Positions 24,240-33,163 of a stretch of 64,000 nucleotides of DNA are shown here, one piece after another. The notes under the pieces were generated by a model. The model ran no database searches, was not told where the DNA came from, and was given only the letters and a program-made list of their open reading frames with translations. The position numbers and the translations under genes were made by a program. The stretch's first letter is position 1. Each line of letters opens with the position of its first letter. The stretch comes from Mesorhizobium sp. M2D.F.Ca.ET.226.01.1.1. GTDB lineage: Bacteria > Pseudomonadota > Alphaproteobacteria > Rhizobiales > Rhizobiaceae. The stretch spans positions 688,956-752,955 of the forward strand of contig NZ_RZOY02000001.1 in NCBI RefSeq assembly GCF_004022705.2, read 5' to 3'.

Positions 24240-27006
24240 ATGTTTTTCAGCCTGATCGCCATTGCCGCCGTCATCGCTCTTTTCGTCATCGTTTCACACC
24301 AGCAGAACCGCATCAGCCTGATCGAACGCGAGCTTGGCGCGCTGCGCAGCCTGGTGCTTTCCGGCGCCGCGCCGCCCGCGTCGAAGGCGGCTGAAGCTGC
24401 CCCAAGCGAGGTCGCACCCGCGGCTATCGCCACGGAGGCTGCGGTCGAGGGCGCCGTTGCTGCCGAGCCCGCTGCCTCGAAGCCGGATACCGCTGATGCC
24501 GAGGTTGCCGCCGGGCCGTGGAAAGGCGAGGCGGCTGAGGACGGCGCGGCAGAGCCTGAGGAGGCCGAGACCGCTGACACGGCCGCGCCAGCCCGAGCGG
24601 CCGCGCCCGCCAGAGCCGCGCGCCAGACCGACGTCGAGACGGCGCTGGGCACGCGCTGGGCGGTCTGGGTCGGCGGCATCGCGCTGGCGCTGGGCGGCCT
24701 GTTCCTGATCCGCTACACCATCGAGGCAGGGATTTTCGGCCCTGGCGTGCGCCTGACCATGGCCGGCATTCTCGGCCTTGTGCTGGTTGGCGGCGCCGAA
24801 TTCATCCGCCGCACCGGCTTCAGGGTGCCGGTACAGGGCGCCGCCGGCGCCTATATCCCGGCGATCCTGACCGGCGCCGGCGCCTTTATCCTGTTCGGCA
24901 CGGTCTATGCCGCGCATGGCATCTACGGCTTCATCGGCCCGGCAACCGCCTTCGCCCTGCTTGGCGCCGTCGGCGTCGCGACCATTGGCGCTTCGCTCCT
25001 GCACGGCCTGGCGCTGGCCGGCATCGGCCTCGTCGGCGCCATGGTCACGCCGGCGCTGGTTTCCTCTGAAGCGCCCAATCCCTGGGCGCTGTTCGTCTAT
25101 CTGGCGATCGTGCTTGCAGCAACCGCCGCAATCGCCCGCATCCGCGACTGGAAGGCGCTGGGGGCCGCCGCCTTCGCCGGCACCGGCATCTGGACCATTC
25201 TCTACATGGTCGACGCTCCGGACGTGAACCTCGCGGCCGTGCTGTTCATCAGCCTTGCCACGCTTGCCGTGCTTGCCTTCGTCTGGCTTGCCCCGTTCTT
25301 GACCGCTGGCCGTGACGATACGGAGCGCGGCTTCGACTGGCCCTCGATCGTGCCCGGCTTCTTCATCGCCCTGAGCGCGCTGGGCCTATCCGTCGATCCG
25401 GCCTTTGCCAGCGCCGGCGATGCCTTGCATGGCGCGGTCCTCTTGGCCGCGCTGGTCGCGGTGGCGCTCTACCGGCCGCGCGCGCTGCCGCTCGCCTTTG
25501 CCGCCGGCATCGCCACCGTGCTGATCTACCTCGGCATCATCCCGCCCGCCACGATCGGCGCCAATGCACTTGATGTCGGGCTGGACGCTCAGCCCCTGGC
25601 GTCGTCCGACACGCTGACATTCCGCGTCGGCATCGCGCTCGGCCTGGTCTTCCTCGCCGCCGGCTTCTGGGCCGCGCGCCGCTTCGCTGTCATCGCCCCG
25701 GTGCGCGGGGCCTGCTGGGCGGCCTGGGGTGTCATCGCCCCGCTGGTGGTGCTCACCGCGCTGTGGCTGACCTTCGGCGATATCGACCGCGATCTCGGCT
25801 ATGCGCTGCCGGCGCTGTTGCTGATGTTGGCCTCTGCCGCCGGCGGCGAATGGATTGCCAGCGCCGAGGAGCCGCCGCTGACCGGCGGCCCGGCCGTGTC
25901 GTTCGCGCTCGGCGGGGCCGGCGTTGCCGGCCTGCTGATGCTGCACATGGCCTTCGGTTCGGGCTGGACGACCGTGCTGCTCGGCGCTGCCGCTATTTTG
26001 CCGGCGCTGGCGACGCGCTGGCGGTCCTACCCCGTGCTGGGCTGGATCGCGGTGGGCGCGGCGGTCGCGGTGCTTGGCCGCGTCGCCTTCGATCCGACCA
26101 TCGTCGGCGCGGCGTTGCTCTCCAGGACGCCGGCCTTCAACTGGCTGCTGCCAGGCTATGGCGTGCCGGCGATCGCCTTCGGCTTCGCCGCCTGGCAGCT
26201 CGCCCGCACCACCAACGGCCGGCCGCGCCTTGCCATGGAAGCGGCTTCGGCGCTGTTCGCGCTGCTCACCATCGCCATGCTGGTGCGCCATGCCATGCAT
26301 GGCGGCGTCATCGACACCGGCACCGTGACGCTTGCCGAACAGGCGATCTACACGCTGATCGCGCTCGGCGCCGGCGCCATACTGGTCGCCATCGACATGC
26401 GCTCGCCAAGCTCGGTTCTGCGCTATGGCTCGATGGCTGCCGGCGTGGTCTCGGCCGGCTTGATCGCCGTGCAGCATTTCGTCGTGCTGAACCCGCTGCT
26501 GACGGACGAGTCGACCGGCACGATCCCGGTCTTCAACCTTCTGTTCCTCGCCTATCTGCTGCCGTGCCATCGCCGCCGGCGTGCTGGCGCTCTATGTCCG
26601 CGACAAGCGCCCGCGATGGTATGCGGCGATGCTGGCGCTGATCGCCGCGCTGCTTGCCTTTGCCTATGCCACGCTCTCGGTGCGGCGCCTGTTCAAGGGC
26701 GAGTTCATCGCCTGGTGGAGCGGGCTTGGCCAGTTAGAGACCTACACCTATTCGGCGCTCTGGCTGATCATTGGCGTGGCGCTGCTCACCGCAGGCGTCT
26801 GGCTGAAATCGCAGGTGCTGCGCATCGCCTCAGCGGTGCTGATCGCGGTCGCGGTGGTGAAGGTCTTTCTGTTCGACATGTCGGAGCTTGAAGGCGTGCT
26901 GCGCGCGCTGTCCTTCATCGGCCTGGGCGCCGTGCTGATCGGCATCGGGCTGTTCTACCAGCGGCTTCTGACGCGGGCCGCGCGGGAGGCCAACAAGATT
27001 TCTTGA
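24240..27006 (+). pseudogene. DUF2339 membrane protein, disrupted by a frameshift
   Basis: A very large polytopic membrane protein with an N-terminal helix, a coiled coil (QQNRISLIERELGALRSLV), an Ala/Glu/Pro-rich linker (about 45-135) and then some twenty hydrophobic segments, as in DUF2339. The reading frame is coherent from the ATG at 24240 to about 26563 (FLAYLLP); there one extra base in CTGCCGTGCCATC shifts it. The correct continuation (AIAAGVLALYVRDKRP...) is in another frame from about 26566 to the stop at 27006. Removing one base would give an intact protein of about 921 residues. It is either a pseudogene or a sequencing error; function is unknown in either case. Confidence 0.85.
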
Positions 27007-27010
27007 AAGA

Positions 27011-27051
27011 ATATCCATTTTGGTATATCTGGAATATCCAAAAGGGGATAT
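27011..27051 (+). promoter_or_regulatory. Probable VapBC operator/promoter
   Basis: ATATCCATTTTGG (27011-27023) pairs with CCAAAAGGGGATAT (27038-27051), enclosing an internal palindrome-like GGTATATCTGGAATATCC. This AT-rich inverted repeat ends five bases before the vapB start, as expected of the operator bound by a VapB/VapC complex in autoregulation. Confidence 0.6.
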
Positions 27052-27055
27052 TGGC

Positions 27056-27298
27056 ATGCCTCTCTACATACGTGACGATGAAGTGGATGCGCTGGCCGCC
27101 AAGTTGCAGCGCGAAACAAACGCACCGAGCAAGACTGAGGCGGTGCGGACAGCCCTTATTCATGAACTGGAACGTAATCGTGCCAAGGTACCGCTGCGCG
27201 ATCGGATTGTGCGGCTTCAAGCGGAGGCGAAGAAGATCGGTCTGCCCAATCCCGAGTTCGATATGAAGAAATTCACCGATGAGATGTGGGAAGACTGA
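27056..27298 (+). CDS. vapB: Type II antitoxin, VapB-like
   Basis: An 80-residue antitoxin of the Rv0623/PSK type. The N-terminus MPLYIRDDEVDALAAKLQ and SKTEAVRTALIHELER (about 23-38) forms a ribbon-helix-helix DNA-binding part; the C-terminus NPEFDMKKFTDEMWED is acidic and likely wraps the toxin. It has AAAGGGG upstream and its TGA overlaps the vapC ATG by one base. Confidence 0.9.
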   Translation: MPLYIRDDEVDALAAKLQRETNAPSKTEAVRTALIHELERNRAKVPLRDRIVRLQAEAKKIGLPNPEFDMKKFTDEMWED

Positions 27299-27711
27299 TG
27301 TTTGTCGACGCTTCGGTGATCGTCGCAATTCTCAACCAGGAACCGGGCTGGGAGGAATTATCCAAGCAACTCTCCCGGCCTGTCGACTTCTACGTCTCTG
27401 CCATGGTCCGTTTTGAAGCGACGCAGGCTCTTGCGCGAGCCGGCGCGGGTTCCCGCAAGCCGACGGCTGAAGCACTCCTCAAAGCTCGCGATCTGGTGGA
27501 TCAACTTATTGTGGAAATTGGCGGGAAAAATGTCCCGATCGGCGACGAGATCGGTTCGCGTGCTATCGATGCCAGCGCTCACTATGGCAAGGCCGTTGGT
27601 CACCAAGCTGACCTGAACTTGGGTGACTGTTTTGTCTATGCCTGCGCGAAAGCTATCGGCACTCCACTGCTCTACAAAGGCAATGATTTCCTGCTCACGG
27701 ATTTGAGATAG
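27298..27711 (+). CDS. vapC: VapC-like PIN-domain toxin ribonuclease
   Basis: A 137-residue PIN-domain RNase, the toxin of a VapBC module. The acidic catalytic residues are visible: Asp4 in MFVDASV, Glu in MVRFEATQAL (about 41), Asp in LNLGDCFVYACAK (about 105) and Asp in YKGNDFLLTDL (about 127). All four are intact, so the toxin is probably active. PIN toxins of this kind cleave tRNA or rRNA; the target here is unknown. The overlap with vapB couples their translation. Confidence 0.92.
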   Translation: MFVDASVIVAILNQEPGWEELSKQLSRPVDFYVSAMVRFEATQALARAGAGSRKPTAEALLKARDLVDQLIVEIGGKNVPIGDEIGSRAIDASAHYGKAVGHQADLNLGDCFVYACAKAIGTPLLYKGNDFLLTDLR

Positions 27712-27871
27712 TTAGGCTTTCTCGCGGATAGCCGGGAATAACCCGACCCGCGCCTTCGTTATTCGCGTGCTTGGGTAATCGCAGCGGTTCGGCCGCTTCG
27801 CGCTGACTGCTTGCACCGCGCCGGAAAGGCGCGTTCTATCGGGATGGAAAGCGACCACGAAACAAGCGGTC

Positions 27872-28390
27872 ATGGACGACAAGAAGGCAGCGATCCTGAG
27901 CGAAATACCGCGGTTGCGGCGCTATGCGCGCTCGCTGCTGCGCGACCGAGATTCCGCCGATGATCTCGTCCAGGATTGCCTGGAGCGGGCGCTCGTGCGG
28001 CTCGACAACTGGCAGACTGGAGAAAGCCCCCGGAGGTGGCTGTTTACGATCATGCATCACTTGTTCATCGACCAGATGCGCAAGGTCAACCGGCGAGGCG
28101 AGGCGGCGATCCTGCCTCTCGAAGCCGGGGAAGCCCAAGCCGCACCCGCCGATCAGGTCGAGACCATTGCCTCGCGCGAAATCATGGATGCCTTGCAGGC
28201 GATCAGCCCCGATCGCCGCGCGGCATTGGTGATGGTCGCCATCGAGGGCTTTTCCTATGCCGAGGCCGCCAACATCCTTGGCGTGCCGGCCGGCACGCTG
28301 ATGTCGCGCATAGCGCGCGGCCGCGAGGAACTGCGAGGACTTCTCGACGACTCATCGCGCCGCCGCTCGATAAGGATCGTTGAGAAATGA
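27872..28390 (+). CDS. ECF-family RNA polymerase sigma factor
   Basis: A 172-residue extracytoplasmic-function sigma factor. Region 2 (ILSEIPRLRRYARSLLRDRDSADDLVQDCLERAL, about 8-42) binds the -10 element and core; region 4 (DRRAALVMVAIEGFSYAEAANILGVPAGTLMSRIARGR, about 108-146) binds the -35. No region 3 or C-terminal extension. It overlaps the start of an anti-sigma factor (ATGA) and is likely controlled by it. A GGAAT-N17-CGTT sequence at 27735-27760 could be an ECF-type promoter. Confidence 0.92.
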   Translation: MDDKKAAILSEIPRLRRYARSLLRDRDSADDLVQDCLERALVRLDNWQTGESPRRWLFTIMHHLFIDQMRKVNRRGEAAILPLEAGEAQAAPADQVETIASREIMDALQAISPDRRAALVMVAIEGFSYAEAANILGVPAGTLMSRIARGREELRGLLDDSSRRRSIRIVEK

Positions 28391-29178
28391 CCCGCCGCGA
28401 TTTCTCCGAACGCGATATCCACATGGCCCTCGACGGCGAGCTGCCGGGCGAGGAACGCATGGCCTATGACGCCTGGCTCGAGGCCAATCCCGAGATGAAG
28501 GCGAAGTCGGCGCGCTACATTGCCGACCGTGCCGCCATGCGCGCTGCCTTCGCGGGCGTGATGGACGAGCCGGTGCCGGCGAGGCTGCGGCAGGCATTGC
28601 TTGGCGAGGCGCCTGTCAAGGCGTCGGCCTGGCGTTCGCGCTGGTGGCTCTCTGCCGCCGCTGCCGTGGTGCTCGCCGTCGGCGGGCTCGGTGGCTATGT
28701 CGCCGGCGTCGACAGCATTGCCCGCGTCGGCGACGACGACCAGCTCGCCGAACAGGCAATCGCTGCCCATGTCGTCTACGCCGCCGAGAAGCGCCATGCC
28801 GTCGAGGTTCCGGCGAGCGACAAGGAGCATCTCCAGACCTGGTTGTCTAACCGCGTCGGGCTGAAGCTGGTCGCGCCCGACCTTGCGGCCGAGGGCTTCC
28901 AGCTGGTCGGCGGCCGGTTGCTGCCGGCCGGTGAGCAAGGCAAGGCGGCGATGTTGCTCTACGAGGACGCCAAGGGCGAGCGCATCTCGCTCTTCGTCAC
29001 CGCCGATTCGTCAGCGACCTCCAAGGGCACCTATACGGCCGAGGGGGGCGGACCGGAGGCGGTCTATTGGCTCGACAAGGGCTATGCTTGCGCCGTCGTC
29101 GGATCATTGCCGCCGGAGCGGCTGTCGGATGTCGCAAAGACCGCCTATGGCCAGCTCCTGGCCGGCATATCGAGCTGA
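28387..29178 (+). CDS. Anti-sigma factor, single-pass membrane protein
   Basis: A 263-residue protein. The cytoplasmic N-terminus (about 1-80, ERDIHMALDGELPGEERMAYDAWLEANPEM) is a RsiW/ChrR-like anti-sigma domain without the HxxxCxxC zinc motif. One transmembrane helix follows (WWLSAAAAVVLAVGGLGGYVAG, about 83-104) and then a periplasmic domain of about 155 residues. It should hold the overlapping ECF sigma factor at the membrane until a signal acts. The ATG overlaps the sigma gene's stop by four bases. The signal cannot be inferred. Confidence 0.87.
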   Translation: MTRRDFSERDIHMALDGELPGEERMAYDAWLEANPEMKAKSARYIADRAAMRAAFAGVMDEPVPARLRQALLGEAPVKASAWRSRWWLSAAAAVVLAVGGLGGYVAGVDSIARVGDDDQLAEQAIAAHVVYAAEKRHAVEVPASDKEHLQTWLSNRVGLKLVAPDLAAEGFQLVGGRLLPAGEQGKAAMLLYEDAKGERISLFVTADSSATSKGTYTAEGGGPEAVYWLDKGYACAVVGSLPPERLSDVAKTAYGQLLAGISS

Positions 29179-29179
29179 A

Positions 29180-29202
29180 CCGGCTGCGTTTTTTGCAGCC
29201 GG
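29180..29202 (+). terminator. Hairpin after the anti-sigma gene
   Basis: CCGGCTGC (29180-29187) and GCAGCCGG (29195-29202) form a perfect 8-bp stem directly after the stop codon. The T-run (TTTTTT) lies in the loop rather than behind the stem, so termination efficiency is uncertain. Confidence 0.45.
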
Positions 29203-29384
29203 CAGGCCTCTGAACGGCAATTCTGTTCAAACATTTTGCCCTTTTCTGCCGTGGCGCAAACTGTCACAATTCGGCCCTAATCAAGGAGCGATAGCGCTTG
29301 ATGAATGCCGGCGTTTCGGCCGGTATTTGCGACGCATCCACCGGGGCCGTTTCCACAACACAATCGAGGTTTTCCCAAGCCCGC

Positions 29385-30482
29385 ATGCCTGCCGAGATTC
29401 GAAAGGCCCGCGCGTCAGACGTCGATGACCTCGCCGCCATCGAGAAGGCTGTCTTTCCCGGCGACAGGCTCTCGCGCCGCTCCTTCCGCCAGTTCATCGA
29501 GCGCGAGACAGCCGAGATGCTGGTGGCCGAGAGCGAAGGTCGCGTCGCCGGATACGCGGTGGTGCTGTTTCGCAAAGGCAGCGGCGTGGCGCGGCTCTAT
29601 TCCATTGCTGTCGGTCCCTTCTTCGGCCGGCTCGGCATCGGCCGCCTCCTGCTGGCCGCCGCCGAGGAAGCAGCCTTCGAGCATGACCGGCTTTTGCTGC
29701 GCCTTGAAGTGCGCGAGGACAACGACCGCGCCATCCGTGTCTACGAGCAGGCCGGCTATCGCAAACTGGGCCGCGAGCCCGACTATTACGAAGATGGCGC
29801 GACGGCCCTGCGCTACGAAAAGACGCTGCGCGGCGACACGCCGACGGCGACCAAGGTGCCGTTCTACCAGCAGACCTGCGAGTTCACCTGCGGACCATGC
29901 TGCCTGATGATGGCGATGGCCAATTTCGACCGCGGCTTCGTGCCCGACCCGGTCATGGAAATCCGCCTGTGGCGCGAGGCGACCACCGTCTTCATGATGT
30001 CGGGCCCCGGCGGTTGCGAGCCTTTCGGCCTGGCGGTCGCCGGCTATGAGAGCGGGCTTGCCGCCGAGATATTCGTCTCCTTCTACGGCGCACTGTTCCT
30101 GCAGTCGGTGAGGAGCGCGGACAAGCGCCGGGTGATGGAGCTTGCCCAGGTCGATTTCCGCCGCCGCGCCGAGCTCTATGGCATACCCGTCAATTACCGT
30201 CCGTTCGGCATCGGCGACATCCGCGACGCCTTGGCCCAGGGCAAGCTTGTGCTGGTGTTGATCAGCGGCTTCCTTATGTTCGGCAAAAAGGTGCCGCATT
30301 GGGTGCTGGCCATCGGCGACGATGGCGACCATATCCTGATCCACGACCCTTGGGTCGAGGATGAAAGGCAGGAAACCATACTCGATGCCGCGAACATTCC
30401 AGTGCCCTACGACATCTTCATGAATATGGCGCAGTTCGGCCGCGACGGTTTGCGCGCCGCCATCACTCTGGGAAAACGCTGA
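29385..30482 (+). CDS. GNAT acetyltransferase fused to a papain-like (C39-type) peptidase
   Basis: A 365-residue two-domain protein. Residues 1-150 are a GNAT acetyltransferase with the acetyl-CoA loop GRLGIGRLLLAA; residues about 155-365 are a papain-like domain with QQTCEFTCGPCCLMMAM (candidate oxyanion Gln and catalytic Cys), KVPHWVLAIGDD (His) and ILIHDPW (Asp). The upstream ATG at 29301 has a better ribosome-binding site (AAGGAG) and would add 28 residues outside the GNAT fold; 29385 is chosen because it begins the domain. It lies three bases before a RimK-like ligase gene, so the two should act in one pathway, perhaps making and trimming or acetylating a peptide. The substrate is unknown. 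Confidence 0.85.
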   Translation: MPAEIRKARASDVDDLAAIEKAVFPGDRLSRRSFRQFIERETAEMLVAESEGRVAGYAVVLFRKGSGVARLYSIAVGPFFGRLGIGRLLLAAAEEAAFEHDRLLLRLEVREDNDRAIRVYEQAGYRKLGREPDYYEDGATALRYEKTLRGDTPTATKVPFYQQTCEFTCGPCCLMMAMANFDRGFVPDPVMEIRLWREATTVFMMSGPGGCEPFGLAVAGYESGLAAEIFVSFYGALFLQSVRSADKRRVMELAQVDFRRRAELYGIPVNYRPFGIGDIRDALAQGKLVLVLISGFLMFGKKVPHWVLAIGDDGDHILIHDPWVEDERQETILDAANIPVPYDIFMNMAQFGRDGLRAAITLGKR

Positions 30483-30485
30483 ACA

Positions 30486-31949
30486 ATGACCTGGGTAATC
30501 CTGACAGGCAGGCAGAACGATCTCGATCAGGTGGCCACACCCCACAAGATCATCACCAACCGCGATTATCTCGCGCATCCGGCGCTGTTTCGCGGCCAGC
30601 GGCCGAAGGTGATCAACCTGTCGAACAATTACGGCTATCAGAGTCGCGGCTACTACGCCTCGCTGCTGGCCGGCTCGCGCGGCCATCGGGTGATCCCGAC
30701 CGTCGAGACCATGATCGACCTGTCGGAGCGCAAGCTTTACGAGCACGCGCTGCCGGAGCTCGAGCTCGCCTTGAACAAATGCCGCAAGGATCTCGGCGGG
30801 ACTTTTCCAGCAAAGGTCGCGATCTTCTTCGGCATCGGCCCGTCGAAAGTCTGGGACCGTTTCGCCAAGCTGTTGTTCGACTGGTTCCGCGCGCCGGCGC
30901 TCGAGGTCCACATCAAGGACAGCGCCGAATGGGCCTCGATCCGCAAGATCGGTTTCCTGCCGCTCGCCCGCATGACCGAGAGCGAGGAAGAAGTCTTCCT
31001 GCAGTGCCTCGACACCTACACCAATCGCGAATGGCGCGACACCAAGGGCCGCACGCCGGCGCGCTATACGTTCGCGACGCTGGTCGACCCGCATGAGGAA
31101 TTGCCGCCGTCGGAAATCTCCTCGCTGCGCTATTGGGCGAGGATCGCCGAGAAGATGGGCGTCGAGGTCGAGCCGATCACCAGGAAGGACCTCGCCAAGC
31201 TCGCGAACTACGACGCGCTGTTCATCCGCGAGACGACGTCGATCTCCAACCACACCTACCGCTTCGCGCGCCGCGCCCAGCAGGAAGGCATGCCGGTGAT
31301 CGACGACCCGCTGTCGATGATCCGCTGCACCAACAAGGTCTATCTCAACGAGCTGATGACCTACAACAAGGTGCCGGTGCCGCCGACGGTGATGATCGCC
31401 GGCACCTCCGACTTCGAGGTGGCGGCGCAGACGCTCGGCTTCCCGCTGGTGCTGAAAATCCCGGATTCGTCCTTTTCGCGCGGCGTCAAGAAATGCGAGA
31501 ACATGGCCGAGCTGACCAAGCTCGCGACCGAATGGCTTGAAGATTCCGACCTTCTGATCGCGCAGAAATTCATTCCGACCGAATATGACTGGCGCGTCGG
31601 CGTGCTCGGCGGCCAGCCGCTGTTTGCCGTGCATTATCTGATGGCGAAGAAGCACTGGCAGATCGTCAACCACAAGGCCAACGGCAAGCCCGACCAGGGC
31701 GGCATAAAGACCTTCACGCTGAAGCAGACGCCGCCACATGTCGTCGAAACGGCGGTCAAGGCGGCCAAGTGCATCGGCGACGGCCTCTACGGCGTCGACC
31801 TCAAGGAAACCAAGGACGGGGTCTTCGTCATCGAGGTCAACGACAATCCCAATCTCGACCATGGCTGGGAGGATTCCGGCGAGAAGGACGAGCTGTGGGT
31901 GCGGCTGACGCAGTGGTTCCTGGAACGCCTGGAGAGGCCGGAGAAGTAG
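30486..31949 (+). CDS. RimK-family ATP-grasp ligase with RLAN-type N-terminus
   Basis: A 487-residue ligase. Residues about 1-150 match the N-terminal domain found on a distinct group of RimK-like proteins; the C-terminal half (about 270-480) is an ATP-grasp fold with the ATP-binding LVLKIPDSSFSRG, a RVGVLGGQPLFAVHY strand and the Mg-binding VFVIEVNDNPNLDHG near residue 455. RimK enzymes add amino acids, often glutamate, to a carboxylate of a protein or metabolite. Catalytic residues look complete. The ATG at 30486 follows the GNAT-peptidase stop by three bases. The acceptor and the amino acid added cannot be read from sequence. Confidence 0.87.
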   Translation: MTWVILTGRQNDLDQVATPHKIITNRDYLAHPALFRGQRPKVINLSNNYGYQSRGYYASLLAGSRGHRVIPTVETMIDLSERKLYEHALPELELALNKCRKDLGGTFPAKVAIFFGIGPSKVWDRFAKLLFDWFRAPALEVHIKDSAEWASIRKIGFLPLARMTESEEEVFLQCLDTYTNREWRDTKGRTPARYTFATLVDPHEELPPSEISSLRYWARIAEKMGVEVEPITRKDLAKLANYDALFIRETTSISNHTYRFARRAQQEGMPVIDDPLSMIRCTNKVYLNELMTYNKVPVPPTVMIAGTSDFEVAAQTLGFPLVLKIPDSSFSRGVKKCENMAELTKLATEWLEDSDLLIAQKFIPTEYDWRVGVLGGQPLFAVHYLMAKKHWQIVNHKANGKPDQGGIKTFTLKQTPPHVVETAVKAAKCIGDGLYGVDLKETKDGVFVIEVNDNPNLDHGWEDSGEKDELWVRLTQWFLERLERPEK

Positions 31950-31962
31950 TGGCGGGAGGAAG

Positions 31963-32120
31963 GGGAATTGAGGAACTGAAGAATTGAAGAACTGAAGAAT
32001 TGAAGAAGAATGGAGTGTCTGGACAGAACAATCTGCATCATTGGCCTCCTCGTTTTCTAACCTTATGAGTTACTCAATTCTTCAATTCTTCAATTCTTCA
32101 GTTCTTCAATTCCCCAATTC
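31963..32120. repeat. Octamer tandem repeats arranged as a giant inverted repeat
   Basis: The left block (31963-32010) is a run of the 8-mers GAACTGAA and GAATTGAA alternating four times; the right block (32074-32120) is their complement, TTCAATTC and TTCAGTTC repeated five times. The two blocks face each other across about 60 bases and can form a stem of some 40 bp. It is not a CRISPR array, because there are no spacers. It lies between the RimK-like gene and the DUF3303 gene. Confidence 0.85.
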
Positions 32121-32145
32121 CCATCATTCCAACCGAGGGAAAAGA

Positions 32146-32418
32146 ATGCTGTTCTTCGTGATCGAGGATTTTCACGGCGCGGACCGCAAGGAGATCTACC
32201 GCCGCTTCCGTGACAAGGGCCGGTTGAAGCCGGATGAGCTAGTCGTGCACCACAGCTGGATCGCCGGCGACATGAGCCGCTGCTTCATGCTGGTGGAGGC
32301 CGACGACGTGACGATCCTGCAGCGCTGGGTCGTCGAATGGGCGGATCTCGTGGAGTTCGAGATCGTTCCCGTGGCCAGCAGCAAGGACATGGTCGTGGCG
32401 CTAGCCGGGCACCTGTGA
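32146..32418 (+). CDS. DUF3303-like small protein
   Basis: A 90-residue protein resembling DUF3303: MLFFVIEDFHG, then ELVVHHSWIAGDMSRCFMLVEADD (about 30-53), TILQRWVVEWADLVEFEIVPV. It is a ferredoxin-like alpha/beta fold of unknown function, probably cytoplasmic. GAGGGA lies ten bases upstream of the ATG. It is separated from the RimK-like gene by a 150-bp inverted octamer repeat, so membership in that operon is doubtful. Confidence 0.8.
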   Translation: MLFFVIEDFHGADRKEIYRRFRDKGRLKPDELVVHHSWIAGDMSRCFMLVEADDVTILQRWVVEWADLVEFEIVPVASSKDMVVALAGHL

Positions 32419-32527
32419 ATAAGATTCCGGCCGCCGTTTGCTCAATTTGACAGGGACTGCCTAACCGCGTCTTAAGCCAGACTTGCTATCCGACCTGCAT
32501 TGTGGATTGCCCAAAGGCTCTCGAAAG

Positions 32528-33163
32528 ATGATCAGGCTGTTTCAATCAGGTAATTGCGGTCAGATACTATACATAGTCCTTCTGGTTCTTTTGTTTGGCT
32601 TTGATTTCGCCAAGGACCCGATCGAGCATTTTCTCGTGGGAACAAAAGAAGGCATTCAGAAGCAGATCTATGCGGCTGACGGCAACAACATAGCCCGGAG
32701 TCAGAGGTCCTTTGTCGAGGAGCTGAGGGTCCCGGATTATGGGATGCACGATGCTCCGAAGTCCGCCGAGGAGCATGCCTCCGGCATCGTCGCCCAGGCG
32801 CTCGCCATGGAGGCGAAAAGCTCTGCCATCGGGACGATTTACATGTCGATACTTGTGGCGATGGGCTTTGCCACCATCGTTGCGATTATTTGGATGGTGT
32901 TCGCCCGCGTACGCGACATTGGCTGGCCTGCCGCCGCGGGGTTCGGCATTCTTGCTCCGAAGCTCGCGATCTCGGTGCTTCCCGGCAGTCTTCCGCCGCT
33001 GACCTTCGACATTCTGCAATACGGCTTCATCGTCGCCATAATAGTGCTTGGGCTCGTGCCGGGTGGATTTGCCGACGGACCGCGTGCCCGGCCGGTTCGA
33101 CAGGCAGCCGTAGCCGAACCGGCGCGTCGCGCCGCAGGCCAATTCGGTCAAAGACGACGCTGA
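32528..33163 (+). CDS. Predicted membrane protein, DUF805-like region
   Basis: A 211-residue protein not recognised with certainty. Hydrophobic segments are at about 12-27, 98-120, 128-150 and 165-185; between the first and second lies a roughly 70-residue soluble stretch. The phrase ARVRDIGWPAAAGFG resembles the RLHDIGRSGW signature of DUF805 membrane proteins. The start at 32528 (MIRLFQSG) is chosen over the longer frame. The C-terminal end overlaps the LysR gene on the other strand by 16 bases. Confidence 0.65.
   Translation: MIRLFQSGNCGQILYIVLLVLLFGFDFAKDPIEHFLVGTKEGIQKQIYAADGNNIARSQRSFVEELRVPDYGMHDAPKSAEEHASGIVAQALAMEAKSSAIGTIYMSILVAMGFATIVAIIWMVFARVRDIGWPAAAGFGILAPKLAISVLPGSLPPLTFDILQYGFIVAIIVLGLVPGGFADGPRARPVRQAAVAEPARRAAGQFGQRRR

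Noticed and set aside
26566-26891. Continuation of the DUF2339 frame past 26566
   Set aside because: In that frame the sequence becomes Arg/Ala/Cys-rich and unlike the family; the proper C-terminus continues in another frame, so the long ORF is a frameshift product.
27735-27760. EcfG-type promoter before the ECF sigma gene
   Set aside because: GGAAT-N17-CGTT is close to the consensus but short motifs of this type occur by chance; mentioned with the sigma gene only, not listed as a feature.
31963-32120. CRISPR array
   Set aside because: The repeats are 8-mers placed head to tail without spacers, and form an inverted pair; no cas genes are present.
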